Below the pieces are notes generated by a model. The model was not told where the DNA came from. It saw only the letters and a list, made by a program, of their open reading frames with translations, and did no database searches. Both the position numbers and the translations under genes were made by a program. This document shows, piece by piece, positions 31,405 to 41,886 of a DNA stretch of 64,000 nucleotides. The DNA comes from Mesostigma viride (taxonomy: Eukaryota; Streptophyta; Mesostigmatophyceae; Mesostigmatales; Mesostigmataceae), in NCBI GenBank assembly GCA_009746045.1, contig RPFO01000380.1, positions 1,991,899-2,055,898 of the forward strand. Reading direction: 5' to 3'. Numbering within the stretch: position 1 is the first letter of the stretch; each line of letters opens with the position of its first letter.

Positions 31405-32552
31405 TTAAGGGGTAGCCTTATAATTTGGCTTGGGTATATAACGAATACAGGTAGGGATGGTTAAGCTCGGGAAGGTGCGAGGGATCGTAGCTACATAGCC
31501 ATAGGACCACTTTCTTCTACTGACACAAAGCGTGGAAGAAACCAAGGTTGGGGCATAGATAGGGTAGGTTGTAGGTAGGGGCTTAGCCTGAACCAAGCCC
31601 TCAGGCTGATAACCATAATGAATGGTAGACACGTTGATAACCTTCCCTAAGCGAAGAATATGCCAAATGAACATAGTTCTATCATCCAATAGCATAGTGC
31701 TACAATCCTGATTAACTTCAAAATTTGCTACGCGAGAGGGCATCTGAAAAACCTGAAAATTTTCATAGGCAGCGATAGGATAATCCCAAGTTAAGGTGGG
31801 CGCAAGGGTAGGGCAAAAGGGTGACCAGAAGGGCCAAAAGGAGCTAGGAAAGAACGTCTTGGGGGTACAGCACCAGAGGTAGGGGCTGCAGGAAGGGTAG
31901 AAGTATAGTGACAGGGGGAGGACGTATTGGCTCACTGGCCCGTTGCTGGGCAGCCCTAACCTTAGGGGTATCAGTAGGGTTACCTTAGGGGTATCAGTAG
32001 GGTTACCTTGTACATTGAAGGCAGGGGTAGGGGAAGACCGATCAGGTTTCATAGGCAATGGTAGGCTGCGCAAAAGGGCAGGAGGACGCATGGGGACGGC
32101 AGTAGGTCTACCAGAAGGACCTATATAGGAGCATGCGTACGACCATTTACTTGTAGGTGCCACACCCAACAGGGTAGGAGCAGCAACAGAAGCTGGGGCA
32201 GGGTTAGTAGACGTAGGAGGGAGCTGCCCGTGTGCAGCACTAGCTAACCTAGCATGCTGACGTACTTCATAGGTAGTGGTGCACCAATAGGCGTAGGGGT
32301 GCATCCATAGGCGTACGATTACCTAAGTGGTACGCAGGGGTAAAGGGAGACTGGGTAGGAAGCCTAGGCATCACTGCCTGTGGGGTAAGGTGGTACACGA
32401 TATCCATGGACTCACGCTTACGGCTTATTACCAACAGGGGTAGCAGAAACATGGGTAGAAGGAAGATGTGTACTAGTAGGGTCACTACCACTAGCACTAG
32501 CACGATGGTTGATAGCAGGTAAAACGCGACCAGGGGAAGATTGAGAGACCAT
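31405..32552 (-). pseudogene. gag-like ORF, copy 1 (more decayed)
   Basis: Starts near 32552 (MVSQSSPGR) and continues with frame changes into a 299-codon frame (32304-31405). Shared with copy 2: GPSGRPTAVPMRPP, then PSRVANFEVNQDCSTM (copy 2: PSRVAELEKNSDFSTM). Order and spacing are the same, so the gag 5' region is duplicated in tandem within this element. Confidence 0.6.
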
Positions 32553-33947
32553 TTGTAAGAGAAGGTGCTATTTTACTTTTCCTTAAACAAGGTAATAGGA
32601 AGGGTTAAAGAACCAAAGTCAATACAAAGAGGCTATCTGGGATATGAGTAGTAGACGTAGGATACTGGGGAACCATGCCACGGGTGGTAGAGTGGGGAGG
32701 CATTGCAAGAAGGGTAGACACTACCTTACTAGGCAGGGCGAGGGTAGTCGGGGGATGGGCAGGAGGACGTATCACAACCCAACCACAACTACAGGTAGGT
32801 AGGGAATCCGTCTCTAGTAATAGTAATAATTGATGATGATAATAATAATAATAATAGTAGCACCAGGTTTATACTACCTAGGGAGGCAAATCTAGGAACT
32901 GCAAGAGGTTTCCCCAGCAAAAGGACCATGACAGGCGCGATAAACGAAAGGAAGAAACAACAAACAAAAGCGGCAGAAAATAAAAACCATGGTATATAAC
33001 GCAGGACGCACCACTTATATGGGAGTCGTTGAAAGATGGCGCCCGAATGGTCGTCGATGACCAACGCCGTAGCCAAGGAACTCCTGCTGTGGGGTACAAT
33101 ACAAACCATAGGGGTCTAAACGTAGGCATATACATCCAAGCGTAAAAGAGAGTGGAAGGCGAAGAACAACGTTCTAGCATCGGCGACTAGCCGAATCTAT
33201 TCCTAGGCAAGGTATACAAGTACTAGCATTGCGTGGCTGACCGACTTTACTCCTAATGAACGCATAGGAGGCACTTGAGGTGGAGGAGGTGGAGATTTCA
33301 TTGAGTGTAGGGGAAACTTATAATTTCCTTTCCTCCCCCCCTAAGAAGGTAGAGCTATCAAGCACGGTTGACAACATTAATGTAAAGGATAATTGAGCTT
33401 CATACGGTAGGGGTAGACGATGACTGACGAACCCCACGAGGGGTCTCAACTTGGGGTCGTGTATGATAGACAGTAGAATTTAATGAAGATACATTCCAGT
33501 TAGCATTCATACATTAATAGGATAAAGAATCGCAGCCAGGTACAAAAGGTGTAGAAAACAAGGACGCTAATCGTACCACTACATGTGCCAAGACAGCACC
33601 CAGCAAACCGATGATAAGTAGGCCAACACCGGACCAGCAACCCTACTGGTGCCGGAACTGAAACAGCAACCCTAATTATGCAAAATGCGTAGGATCTAAG
33701 GACAGAATAGGTAATATATCTATCTATGCACACAGCCCGCGGCGATCAAGTCTAACTTCGTCTAGAAGGTGTCCTGGACTGCAGGCAGCACGGTATCTAG
33801 GCGTCTAACAGGCGACTCGACCATTACCTGTTAAATTGTCGTCATCATTGCAGGCAGCGCCGTCTAGGTCGCGGGGTGCCAACGCCGTGTATAGATTGTT
33901 ATGGAGAGCTTTGTCGGGGTTCCCTAAACTAACTCCTCGATTACCAT
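32553..33947 (-). other. 5' leader of the minus-strand LTR element
   Basis: Noncoding. A candidate primer-binding site (TGGTAATCGAGGAG on the minus strand, 33946 downward) begins one nucleotide inside the LTR. A short (TAA)-rich stretch lies near 32815-32870. No gene supported. Confidence 0.55.
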
Positions 33948-34572
33948 TGTTACGACCCGGTTCTTCTACTCTACCTCGACCCCAGGATCTAACCTATCCT
34001 AGACTAACTAACCCGGTAGAAGAAGGAACCCAGTTCTGCATTTTGAAAGATCGTTGAACTCCCGACTCTAATGCTTTCCGATAATTGTTTCCATACTGAG
34101 CCATTGACACATTTACTTAGACTTTACTGGCAATAACGTACATCCATGGTTCGACTAGCTGTAACAAGCCATATCAAAGGTCGAACTGTCAACACAAGGA
34201 AATTGCAACACCTAAATTGGCCGACAGACTCGTGCGTGCTCGGGCCAAACATGGCCCTCGCCCGTACGATCACAGGTAGGTTAGATCTACGCACTCTAAT
34301 GCCACGTGGGGCGGCGCTGGTCCAGACCACACAGAGCGCCAAGAGTCCAGGCCCTAAAGTACGCAGCGCGGCGCGACTGCACCGGCCCACAATACTGAGC
34401 AATTGATACGTCATTGGACCAGGTAACAACCAGTCAAAAGGGTCCTAACCGCACGTAAACGTAGGAACGATAACAGTCGTAACCACGGATTGTTTCGGAG
34501 TAGCTGAGGCTACCAAGAACGTAAGGCCTCTATTTACGGCCGTAGTAACACAGTTTGTTACGCGCCGTAACA
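33948..34572 (-). repeat. 5' LTR of the minus-strand LTR element
   Basis: 625 bp, identical in reading to 25584-26208, followed by the target duplication CTGAT. Confidence 0.95.
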
Positions 34573-35870
34573 CTGATCAAGCCGTAATTCTGGGTTGCTG
34601 CCCAGGCATTTGACACCGATTTTCGTGAGTTTTCGTGTAGTTGGCTAGTTGCCCCCGTGTTCAGGATTTCAGAAATCGGACGTATCGGCAGGTCAACCTT
34701 CCTTTTTTTCGGGTTTGGTGTGCGTCGAAAAGACGATTCCAGGTATTAAGAATCTCTGCTTACCGTATTTGACGGACGACTTCCCGATTCCTCCGCCGAC
34801 CCTTGAATCTTCATGTCGGCTCGCACGAACTTTCACTTTTGCCCCCCCCAACTTTCCGTGCCTTGAGTACGTAGTAAGATTATGCCAGCCCGGGTCTATC
34901 TGCGAGGAGAGGTTGAAGGTCGAACCGCACCATGTGCAAAGACAACAAGGGTAAATTATAAGAAGGGTAATCTAAAATTTCTGCGAGTGGATTGTGTCCT
35001 CCGTCACTTGATATCCAAACTTTGGCAATCCCTCTTCTTCTAATAACTCGATTTTAGTCACTCGTTGATGGGTTGATCGGTATGCGCGCAGGTAAGGAGG
35101 ATGTGGAGCGGATCCTACACTTGGCAAATGTGGCGGTGGACTTCGGACCAGCGGCTCAACATGCTGACACTTCCGGAGGGAAGGCTAAGGGGGCGGAAGA
35201 GAGGCTAAGGGGGCGGGCAATGAGGGTGATGAGAAGCCCACGTTGGAAATGAGACTTATTAAGTGAGACAACTATGGACGGGGAAAAAGACTTCGGAGCA
35301 CGAGAGGCCTTTTGGTCTGATGGGTGGACTTCTGCCGTTATGAAGGCAGGGAACAAGGATCCGGAGAATCCAATGTATGCAAAGTTAGAAGACGTGATGC
35401 TTTATGGGCAGATGTCTGGATTCGACACCAATAGGAGGGTCGTCAGTCGCACTTAATTTTTTGAGGGCCTTATCCGTAATTTCGCTTCCGCAATCTGCTC
35501 TTGCGTTTTCGACTTCCTCCTCTTGCTGTCCGTCAGCTCTGCCACCTTTATCGCGTAGTCTAGCGGCATCCAGTACAACTGCCTCTTCAACTTCCCTCCG
35601 TCCTCCCCCGCAGGAAAAAAGTTGAGGGGAAATGATGAGCGCTCCATGTGGTTGGCAATGCTCGTCCTATTGTTTTAGATTCGAAGTTTAGGTTGTTGTC
35701 GAGTCTCTCCATGTGAAATATACCCTTAGATTGACATGTTTTACTAAATTTCAAGCCTCTCGATGTGGAATGTACGCTCAAATTGACATGAATTAAGCAT
35801 TATGACACCAAATTAGCTCGAAAATACGCGATCGGACGCCAAATTCGCGCGAAAAAACGCGATCGGACGA
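34573..35870. other. Right interior of the TIR-bounded segment
   Basis: No recognisable gene. Short plus-strand ORFs (34649-34954, 35274-35456) have no known domain and may be remains of a protein of the host transposon. The stretch ends in the right TIR (about 35866-35935). Confidence 0.5.
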
Positions 35871-35935
35871 TTGAAACTAGCGTTTTTTTCTTGCAAAATG
35901 CGCAAAAAATGACCCCATTCCGCGTGGGACCACCC

Positions 35936-36130
35936 ACTGGGGAAGTAGAAGACGAAGTAGAAAGCATCGTGGCCCATAGAGATATCAAAAAGGGCCGCGG
36001 TACCCAGCGTCAGTATAAGGTGAAGTGGATGTATGCTCGTAGTGAAGTAGATAAGGTCTGGTACACGGAGAGTGAGCTGGATGGGTGTAGTCGCCTTCTC
36101 CAGGAATATAAAACCCTGCACAAACTCTAG
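35936..36130 (+). pseudogene. Chromodomain at the C-terminus of element A Pol
   Basis: Reads GEVEDEVESIVAHRDIK ... YKVKWMYARSEVDKVWYTESEL ... LLQEYKTLHKL and then a stop. This has the chromodomain pattern: a Glu-Val start, a YxVKW strand, a W in the cage position and a C-terminal helix. In chromoviruses it directs integration to chromatin carrying methylated H3. It continues the integrase of 12594-13577 across the TIR-bounded insertion. The upstream part of the open frame (from 35891) belongs to the inserted TIR. Confidence 0.88.
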
Positions 36131-36156
36131 TTGTAGGCTTTCTCCTCTCTTATGTT

Positions 36157-37899
36157 ATGTCTGCTGTCGACGGGTGGTTGGTTGTCCCCCCCCCCTCCGC
36201 AGCCGTCATGTCAGAGCCTACCCCTTCGGCTGAGAGCCCGCTGCCGTCCCTGCCCCTACCGGACCCTGAGCTGTACTTCGAGGCCCTTCCGGGCCGTTGG
36301 GTGTCGCGGTCCAGTTTTCCGGGTGGCGTCGTGCAGCCGGCCCTCCAGGTCCAGCATGCGGGTTTAGTCAGGGCTGCTCTCTTCACGGTCACGTGGTACG
36401 GTCCCTCCCCTGCTGAACCGCACCAGCTTGTTTTGCACGGGTTCGATGATGCCGGGCATTGTTTGTTAGAATGTGGCTCCAGCTGTCCAGCCTTGGGACA
36501 GATAGACGCGGTTCTCCGGTGCCCCCGGGTATTTTCCTACCTTTCTACCCCTGTGGGCCGCACCTGCCTACGGGAGGTATTCCCCTGGCTTCCGGCCGAG
36601 GGTGATGCGGAAATAGATGATAACCCCTGCGACCTTCTACGGGCAGTAGAGTTCATGGAGATAGCAGACCAGACAGCGGGCGTAGGATGGGGCGACCCTG
36701 CTCCTACGGACGCGCCGGTAGAGGCACAGTATTCTCCTGAGTATTCGGCCTCCCCTGCGGCGTCCTCCTCTTCGGTGTCTGCGCCTTCCCCTGTCCCGTC
36801 TTCACCGAGGTCGGTCCTGTGCGCATCGGTGGAGCCTACCCCTTTGGGCTCCGGTCGTGAGCCTGATCCTCTTTCGGCGACAGTTTCTGCGATGCAGGCG
36901 CAGATCCAGTCCCTGACGGCGGCCTTCGGGGCCTTCATGGCGGCCCAGGGGCACGCCCCAGCCACGCCAGGTGGGGTGTCTGCCGCAGCTGTGCCCCCTT
37001 CCCCTTCGGTCGCCTCGGCGTCTACGGGTCCGTCTGTGCCGCGCGAGCCCTCGGCGGCTGCGGCTCCCTCTGTTGCTGCGGCTCCTACGCCTTCGGTTAC
37101 CTCTGCGCCTGCTACTGACGTACCTGCGCCTCGGCGCGAGTCCACCGTCCCAGCGGCCGCGCCCGTCGCCGCCGCGTCCGAGCCGCCCACCACGTCAGCG
37201 CCGCCCTCGCGGGGTTTCTTCAGCGACCCGGGCGGTCTTCCCAGGCTTTGGGAGGGCGGTCCTCCGCAGAGGATCCCGGTGCCTGACTGGAGCTTGGACG
37301 GTAACCAGTCGTATGCCGGATTGCCTGTCCCCACGGGCCCTATTTTCAACATGTGGCCTGGTGGTGCTCCACCCCCAGAGACCGGCGCGCCAGTTGCGGA
37401 GGCGGGTCCGTCGCGACCCCCTGCGGCATCGGGTCCGACGCGGCCCCCTGTTGTACCGGCGCCGTCTGCGCCTGTGCCGGCTCCTACCCCTTCTTCGGCC
37501 CCTGTCCCTTCGGCCCCGCGGTCTTTGGCTGCGGTTGTTCGGTCCAGTGGCTCTGACCCGCGCGCCACCCGCGCTGCCGATTCCCTTCGGGAGTTGTCAG
37601 AGGGCGATCGGGATCGGGCCCCTTCTGTGGTGCATGCGACTCCGGAGTCGCGCGACACGCCTGTCTTTGGGTATGGTATGTCTGCGCTCGCTTGCCGCCA
37701 GTGTGACCTGCCGCGCGCCTCCGCCGAGCTTGCCATTTCGCCCATGTCCTACGGGTTCTCCCAGGCGTGTCGGGCGCCGCGGGACCGTGGCCTGCCAGTT
37801 GAGACTGATCGGCCTCCTTTCGACATGGTTATTTTAGCTGATCCGGTGTTCCAGGGTGAGATCCTGGTTCGGCGCGTCCTGTATGTATCGCTGGGCTAG
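36157..37899 (+). CDS. Element A ORF3, N-terminal part (unknown function)
   Basis: A 580-codon frame starting 26 bases after the Pol stop. Residues 1-190 look globular (ELYFEALPGRWV, CLREVFPWLPAEGD) and match nothing I recognise. About 190-480 is Ala/Pro/Ser/Thr-rich linker with a short helical stretch (SATVSAMQAQIQSLTAAFGAFM). The last part is globular again. It sits where an env-like or accessory ORF would be. The frame shifts near 37870-37899 and the coding continues to 38540. Confidence 0.65.
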   Translation: MSAVDGWLVVPPPSAAVMSEPTPSAESPLPSLPLPDPELYFEALPGRWVSRSSFPGGVVQPALQVQHAGLVRAALFTVTWYGPSPAEPHQLVLHGFDDAGHCLLECGSSCPALGQIDAVLRCPRVFSYLSTPVGRTCLREVFPWLPAEGDAEIDDNPCDLLRAVEFMEIADQTAGVGWGDPAPTDAPVEAQYSPEYSASPAASSSSVSAPSPVPSSPRSVLCASVEPTPLGSGREPDPLSATVSAMQAQIQSLTAAFGAFMAAQGHAPATPGGVSAAAVPPSPSVASASTGPSVPREPSAAAAPSVAAAPTPSVTSAPATDVPAPRRESTVPAAAPVAAASEPPTTSAPPSRGFFSDPGGLPRLWEGGPPQRIPVPDWSLDGNQSYAGLPVPTGPIFNMWPGGAPPPETGAPVAEAGPSRPPAASGPTRPPVVPAPSAPVPAPTPSSAPVPSAPRSLAAVVRSSGSDPRATRAADSLRELSEGDRDRAPSVVHATPESRDTPVFGYGMSALACRQCDLPRASAELAISPMSYGFSQACRAPRDRGLPVETDRPPFDMVILADPVFQGEILVRRVLYVSLG

Positions 37900-38540
37900 G
37901 CGCCACAATGACTTGGACACCTACGGCGGGTTCCAGTGGGCTTACCCTCCGCCTCTGGGCATTATGGCCTCAGATGCTCTTACGGTAGAGTTTCCTGCGG
38001 TGCCGGGTGCCACGTACAGCACGGTCCTTCAGCCCATATTAGAGTGGGATGCCCGTCGTCCCGCGCCCATCCCGGGCCAGGGTTTGGACTCTCGGGGTCA
38101 TCCTCCTCCCCGGGCTAGCGACTACCTCGAGACGTTCGGGTCGCGATCGACAGTGTGCCCGCCGGTGGCGCTCCCGCGAGATTCGGCATATCCGGTTGTG
38201 GCCCTCCAACGTGGAGCCCCTGGTAGATCTGTTTTTCCCGACGGGTATGCGCCCTCGGATCCGGTACCATCGCCTGCTCCTGCGGGCTCTCTGCCTGATC
38301 GCGGTAGAGCCTTTCCTACGCCTCTTTGCCTGCGGTTTCCTGGACTGGGCCCGGGGCCAGGTCGTTCTTACACAGCATAGGTACTACTGGGCCTTCCTGG
38401 GACTTTTCCCTGACGGCGTGTGGGCCGATGTTTTCCTCACTGTAGATAGGCACGACAATGCTGAGGATGTGTCTCACTACCAGGCGTACCTGGATGTCCT
38501 GCTGGCCTCCCGTGGTACCTACCAGACGGATGGCCATTAG
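37856..38540 (+). pseudogene. Element A ORF3, C-terminal part, frameshifted twice
   Basis: Coding continues in frame 2 (HNDLDTYGGFQWAYPPPLG ... WDARRPAPIPGQG) to about 38130, then in frame 3 (REIRHIRLWPSNVEPLVDLFF ... YYWAFLGLFPDGVWADVFL ... YLDVLLASRGTYQTDGH). The frame-3 part is conserved in the minus-strand element at 26602-27110, which shows that this reading is the real one. No catalytic motif recognised. Low-level hydrophobicity near FFPTG ... LCLIAVEPFLRLFACGFLDW is noted, without a clear membrane helix. Confidence 0.65.
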
Positions 38541-38691
38541 ATAGAGGGCCTTAGGCCCGACCTGAGGGTGTTGTCCCTCCGGTATATAGAGTCGCTCTCA
38601 CGTTCTGGCCAGTTGACTGGTCGTTCTTGGTCCTTGGTATACTGATTTGTTTACTCTGTGTGTCCTGCCCAGTGCCGTCCCCCCCGGCAAG

Positions 38692-40461
38692 GACTTTGTT
38701 CCAGTGTCCATCTTCCCAGTAAAAGTCCTAAATTTAGGACCAAGTGGAATTAAAAAATATATATGCAAACATTAAAATTTGACCCTGGCATTCGTGCCCA
38801 TGACAGATAACACACTTTTTTAGTTTCTATCAAAAACCTGGGGTCAAATAATTACATTTAGTGCATGAATGGGCCCTGCCACCTGCCAGACCTCAAAGCG
38901 CGAATTTGGCCAAAATGTGGGTTTTAGGACCATTAGGACCAATTATTGTCAACGCATGACCATGCTATCCACACGGTCCCTTGAGCATCTTACAAGCGCT
39001 AGGGGACCCTACGAGGCCTTGGGATGGCGGGGCAGCGTATAACAAGGCCATACCCTGCTGTGGCTGCCTCTATATATACGCGTGATTAACGGTGTCACAG
39101 ATGGTGCAGGTAATGCAATATAGGGTTGCATGGTTGCTGAGGTTGCCCGGCTTGAACATGGCCCACCCCTTGCGGTAAACTTTCTCTAAGCATATGCCAA
39201 ACCTTCTTTGACATCACGGACATGCTGGCCACCACCCAGCGATGAAAAAACATTGCATTTGCATTGCAACTAACACATGAATGCAGCCAAATCAAGTTAC
39301 AAAACAACGTTGTGCTAACATGCAACGCTTTGTGAGCGAATTCAGGGTGCATGTAACACGTAAACCATACTGTATATACTGTCTGAGAACACCCTGAACG
39401 ACTGCAGGCCATAGGACCATGGTTTATAACATACACATGAGTAAAACTGCTCTTACGCATGTGTGTTTTAGCTGCAGCGGACGACGAAGATAGAGACGTA
39501 AAAAATTGTATGACGTAAACCAACTATGTGTGACAGTTATGTGCACAGAGAGCGTCCCCTCTTTTTAGGCATAGCTGGCTGACTCAAAACACCACGACAG
39601 CGTTGCCAGTTACACTCATGATCTAGGACAACCCGGCACTTACCTGCTACTTACGTCGCCTCATTCCAGATGGTTGCAAAAAAGTCGCTGAAATCCGCAG
39701 CGAGGTCAGCTTTCCGAGAGCTGAGCGCACCAAAGCTGGCCAACCGGTTCGACAATGATATAAACCACGCTTGTGCTGCGTTCTAGGTCCAAGAAATACC
39801 GAAAGTGAAGACCTATAAGGTGCGCTCGCTGCCCAGCCTGAACGTCCCTAAAACATGGTCGACAATGGAAATCGGGCAAGAATATCACGGCCCAGGCGCT
39901 TCCATGTCAAATACTCCGTTTCTAAACTCCAGACTATAATAAAAATCGTCCAAAAAAATTTCCTGGCTTGATTCGCACCACCATTGCTAATACACTAACA
40001 TGTTTGTGCCAAAATCGACCCTCCGCGAGCAGGCGATCTGCGACCCATTTGTGCTGTGCCGCTGTGATACAGCGCTACACATAAAAACTTGCGCAGAAAA
40101 TATTCACAGCCTTTAAGCATAACTAACAACCTTTCGTTTTTGCTACTGGGCGCCCGAAATGATAAACGCACGTGAAAACGCCGGCCACGATTGTCAGGTC
40201 GCCATATCCACCTCACTTCATTCCCGCACCCACTTTTTCGCTCCAAAATCGGTTATATTTTTGGTCGAGGTACCTACTTTCCCGCCATTATACCCGGTAC
40301 CCGGGTACGGAATCCGGGTACCATGTGCCGGTACCACGGGTCGGGTACATCATGCCGGGTACGGTCCACATGGGGTACGGTCCATATAGTGACCCCCCCC
40401 CCCGGTACCTCGGTTATAGTGACCACTAGGACGATTTAGGACAAAGTCCTAAATTTAGGAC
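38692..40461. mobile_element. ~1.74-kb insertion with palindromic ends in the 3' UTR of element A
   Basis: Interrupts a block conserved with the minus-strand element (CCGGCAAG ... AGGCAGTTAGGGG). GTCCTAAATTTAGGAC, a perfect 16-bp palindrome, occurs at 38725-38740 and 40446-40461; the outer edges also pair (GGACTTTGT on the left, ACAAAGTCC on the right). No intact ORF. A short interval near 39670-39900 is open in pieces but not recognised. Same size and end design as 45956-47690. Confidence 0.7.
40285..40412. repeat. GGTACC/GGGTAC-rich cluster
   Basis: About ten occurrences of GGTAC or GTACC words within ~120 bp, some fused as palindromes (GGTACCCGGGTAC), inside the palindrome-ended insertion. 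Confidence 0.6.
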
Positions 40462-40679
40462 CGTGGGATGATTAACACCAGGCAGTTAGGGGAACCTACC
40501 ACCAGGCTTGGTGCTGGCTAACCCTACACCTCCCGGCGTGGTGGTGGAGACCGAGTTAATACGTTGGTGTCTTGTATCTTGGATGGTCTGCCGACTGTGT
40601 TGGTGTGTGCTGGGTGCATTAGGTTTCCTACCCCTTGTTTTCCTCCCTGTGCGTAGGGAGAGGGCTCCCTACCTTTGTG

Positions 40680-40689
40680 GGGGGGGAGG
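40680..40689 (+). promoter_or_regulatory. Polypurine tract of element A
   Basis: A G-run ending GAGG lies immediately before the LTR start TGTTACG. The same arrangement stands next to the LTR of the minus-strand relative. Confidence 0.8.
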
Positions 40690-41265
40690 TGTTACGTCGC
40701 GTAACAATTCGTTGTAGTTACGGACGTAAATTAGGTCTTTTGCCTCGGTTGTCCCTAGGTTACGTGTAGGCTCCTACCGGGACATTATTGTCCTCGTAAC
40801 AGTACTGTGGTACATTGGGTGCCGTTGGGCGCCGCGCCGCGTACTTTACTAGTGGTCCTGATCCTGTGGTAGAATGTAGTGGACCAGCGTGCATCAGTAG
40901 ATGTAGTGGACCAGCGTGCATCTGTAGGCGAGGGCCATGTCGGCCCGAGCGTGTTGGACCGTTGCATGGTGACCATTTATGCGCGTTCTACCCCTTGTGT
41001 GTGCACTCGGCGTGTGTTAAATGAATTAACACATTTAGGCTTGGGTCACGGCAGTGTAGTTGTGTTTCCTTCCTCTATTCCTGGAGTAAACGGGTTTTGG
41101 TAAATGGTTGTATGGCGTATTATAGTAACACATATGTTAATGCATTGAGATCAGCTCCGTCACGTTCGTCTTTCGCCAGAGGTTTGAGTAGAGGAGGCCT
41201 GACCAGTTTAGGTAGTATCAGGCCCATTAGAGGTAGAGGTGGAGGTAGATATCAAAGACGTAACA
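40690..41265 (+). repeat. 3' LTR of element A
   Basis: 576 bp, starting TGTTACGTCGCGTAACA and ending GACGTAACA. Both ends resemble those of the 625-bp LTRs at 25584 and 33948, so the elements belong to one family, but the middle has diverged. It is followed directly by LINE coding sequence on the other strand. Confidence 0.85.
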
Positions 41266-41886
41266 TATTGCTGCCCCCAAGTGCCATGATGTACCATTGG
41301 TGTGGGTATAGGTTGTGGCGAAAGCTTCTTGTGCCAACATACAACCAGGGTGTGCGTTTACGCCTATGAACGCGGTTAAGATCTGTTTGGTGTACACTGA
41401 CCATAAACGCCACTCCATATTATGTAAGCCCAAGCCTCCTTGAACCCATGGCATATAGGACATGTCCCGATCGATCCATCCCGGCACCGTGTGTGTTATG
41501 ATACCCTGCTGTTTCCAAACAAAATTGCTGCCGATTCGTTGGATGATCTTGGTGGTGTACTCGTTAGGTGGGTGACCTTGGCAGTAGTAGAGCACTTTGG
41601 AGAATAACATTTGGTTGGTGAGGAGGACCCTGCCCCGTAGGCTGAGACGGGGAACCGCTGCCCATCTTGATGCCGCTTGGAGCATGCCTGTGAGTTTGCC
41701 ACTGTGTGTTGTGTTGTCATACAAAAAGGTGGGGTGTTCAGCAAGACGTCCATCCATAGTGCAGCCGATAGGGCAGTTGTGTAATAGGTGGTGACCGTCT
41801 GGCTGGACCCATGTCACAGGCAGATTAGGGAGTGATAAGCGGGGGGAGGATCCTCTCCCGATGTGCAGCCCCGTGGACTTTTGCAC
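41266..41886 (-). pseudogene. LINE ORF2 fragment (post-RT region), host of element A
   Basis: Minus-strand reading MQKSTGLHIGRG ... HLLHNCPIG ... LSLRGRVLLTNQMLFSKVLYY ... GGLGLHNMEWRLWSVYTKQIL ... NGTSWHLGAA, then broken by the element A LTR. It is homologous to 44983-45640. This is the region downstream of RT in L1-type LINEs. No RT domain is present upstream, so the copy was truncated or rearranged. Confidence 0.82.

Larger units (their letters stand above)
25584..34572 (-). mobile_element. LTR retrotransposon with twin gag relics and an ORF3-like region but no RT or integrase
   Basis: A 9-kb element with 625-bp LTRs (25584-26208 and 33948-34572) that look identical, TGTTACG...CGTAACA ends, and the 5-bp target duplication CTGAT (25579-25583 and 34573-34577). 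Orientation is minus: on that strand a purine run (GGGGGGGAGG) precedes the left LTR, and a primer-site-like TGGTAATCGAGGAG follows the right LTR. Inside are two gag-like regions, a DTG protease relic and an ORF3-like region homologous to 36157-38540. No RT, RNase H or integrase is recognisable. It is a non-autonomous relative of element A that has moved recently. Confidence 0.9.
13578..35935. mobile_element. 22.4-kb insertion bounded by ~65-bp terminal inverted repeats, splitting element A
   Basis: The left end (13578 onward) begins GGGTGGTCCCACGCGG, and its reverse complement ends at 35935. After a small indel the match continues through an A-rich stretch and CGCTAGTTTCAATCGTCC (left to about 13643). 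ACTG occurs at 13574-13577 and again at 35936-35939, as a target duplication would. Removing the segment joins the integrase C-terminus to the chromodomain in one frame. Without the later nested elements about 5.3 kb remains and no intact transposase is visible. It may be a DNA transposon of unknown superfamily; a rearrangement through inverted repeats is the alternative. Confidence 0.7.

Noticed and set aside
36537-37745. 402-codon minus-strand ORF
   Set aside because: Shadow of the low-complexity Ala/Pro/Ser part of ORF3; only the plus-strand reading is supported by the related element.
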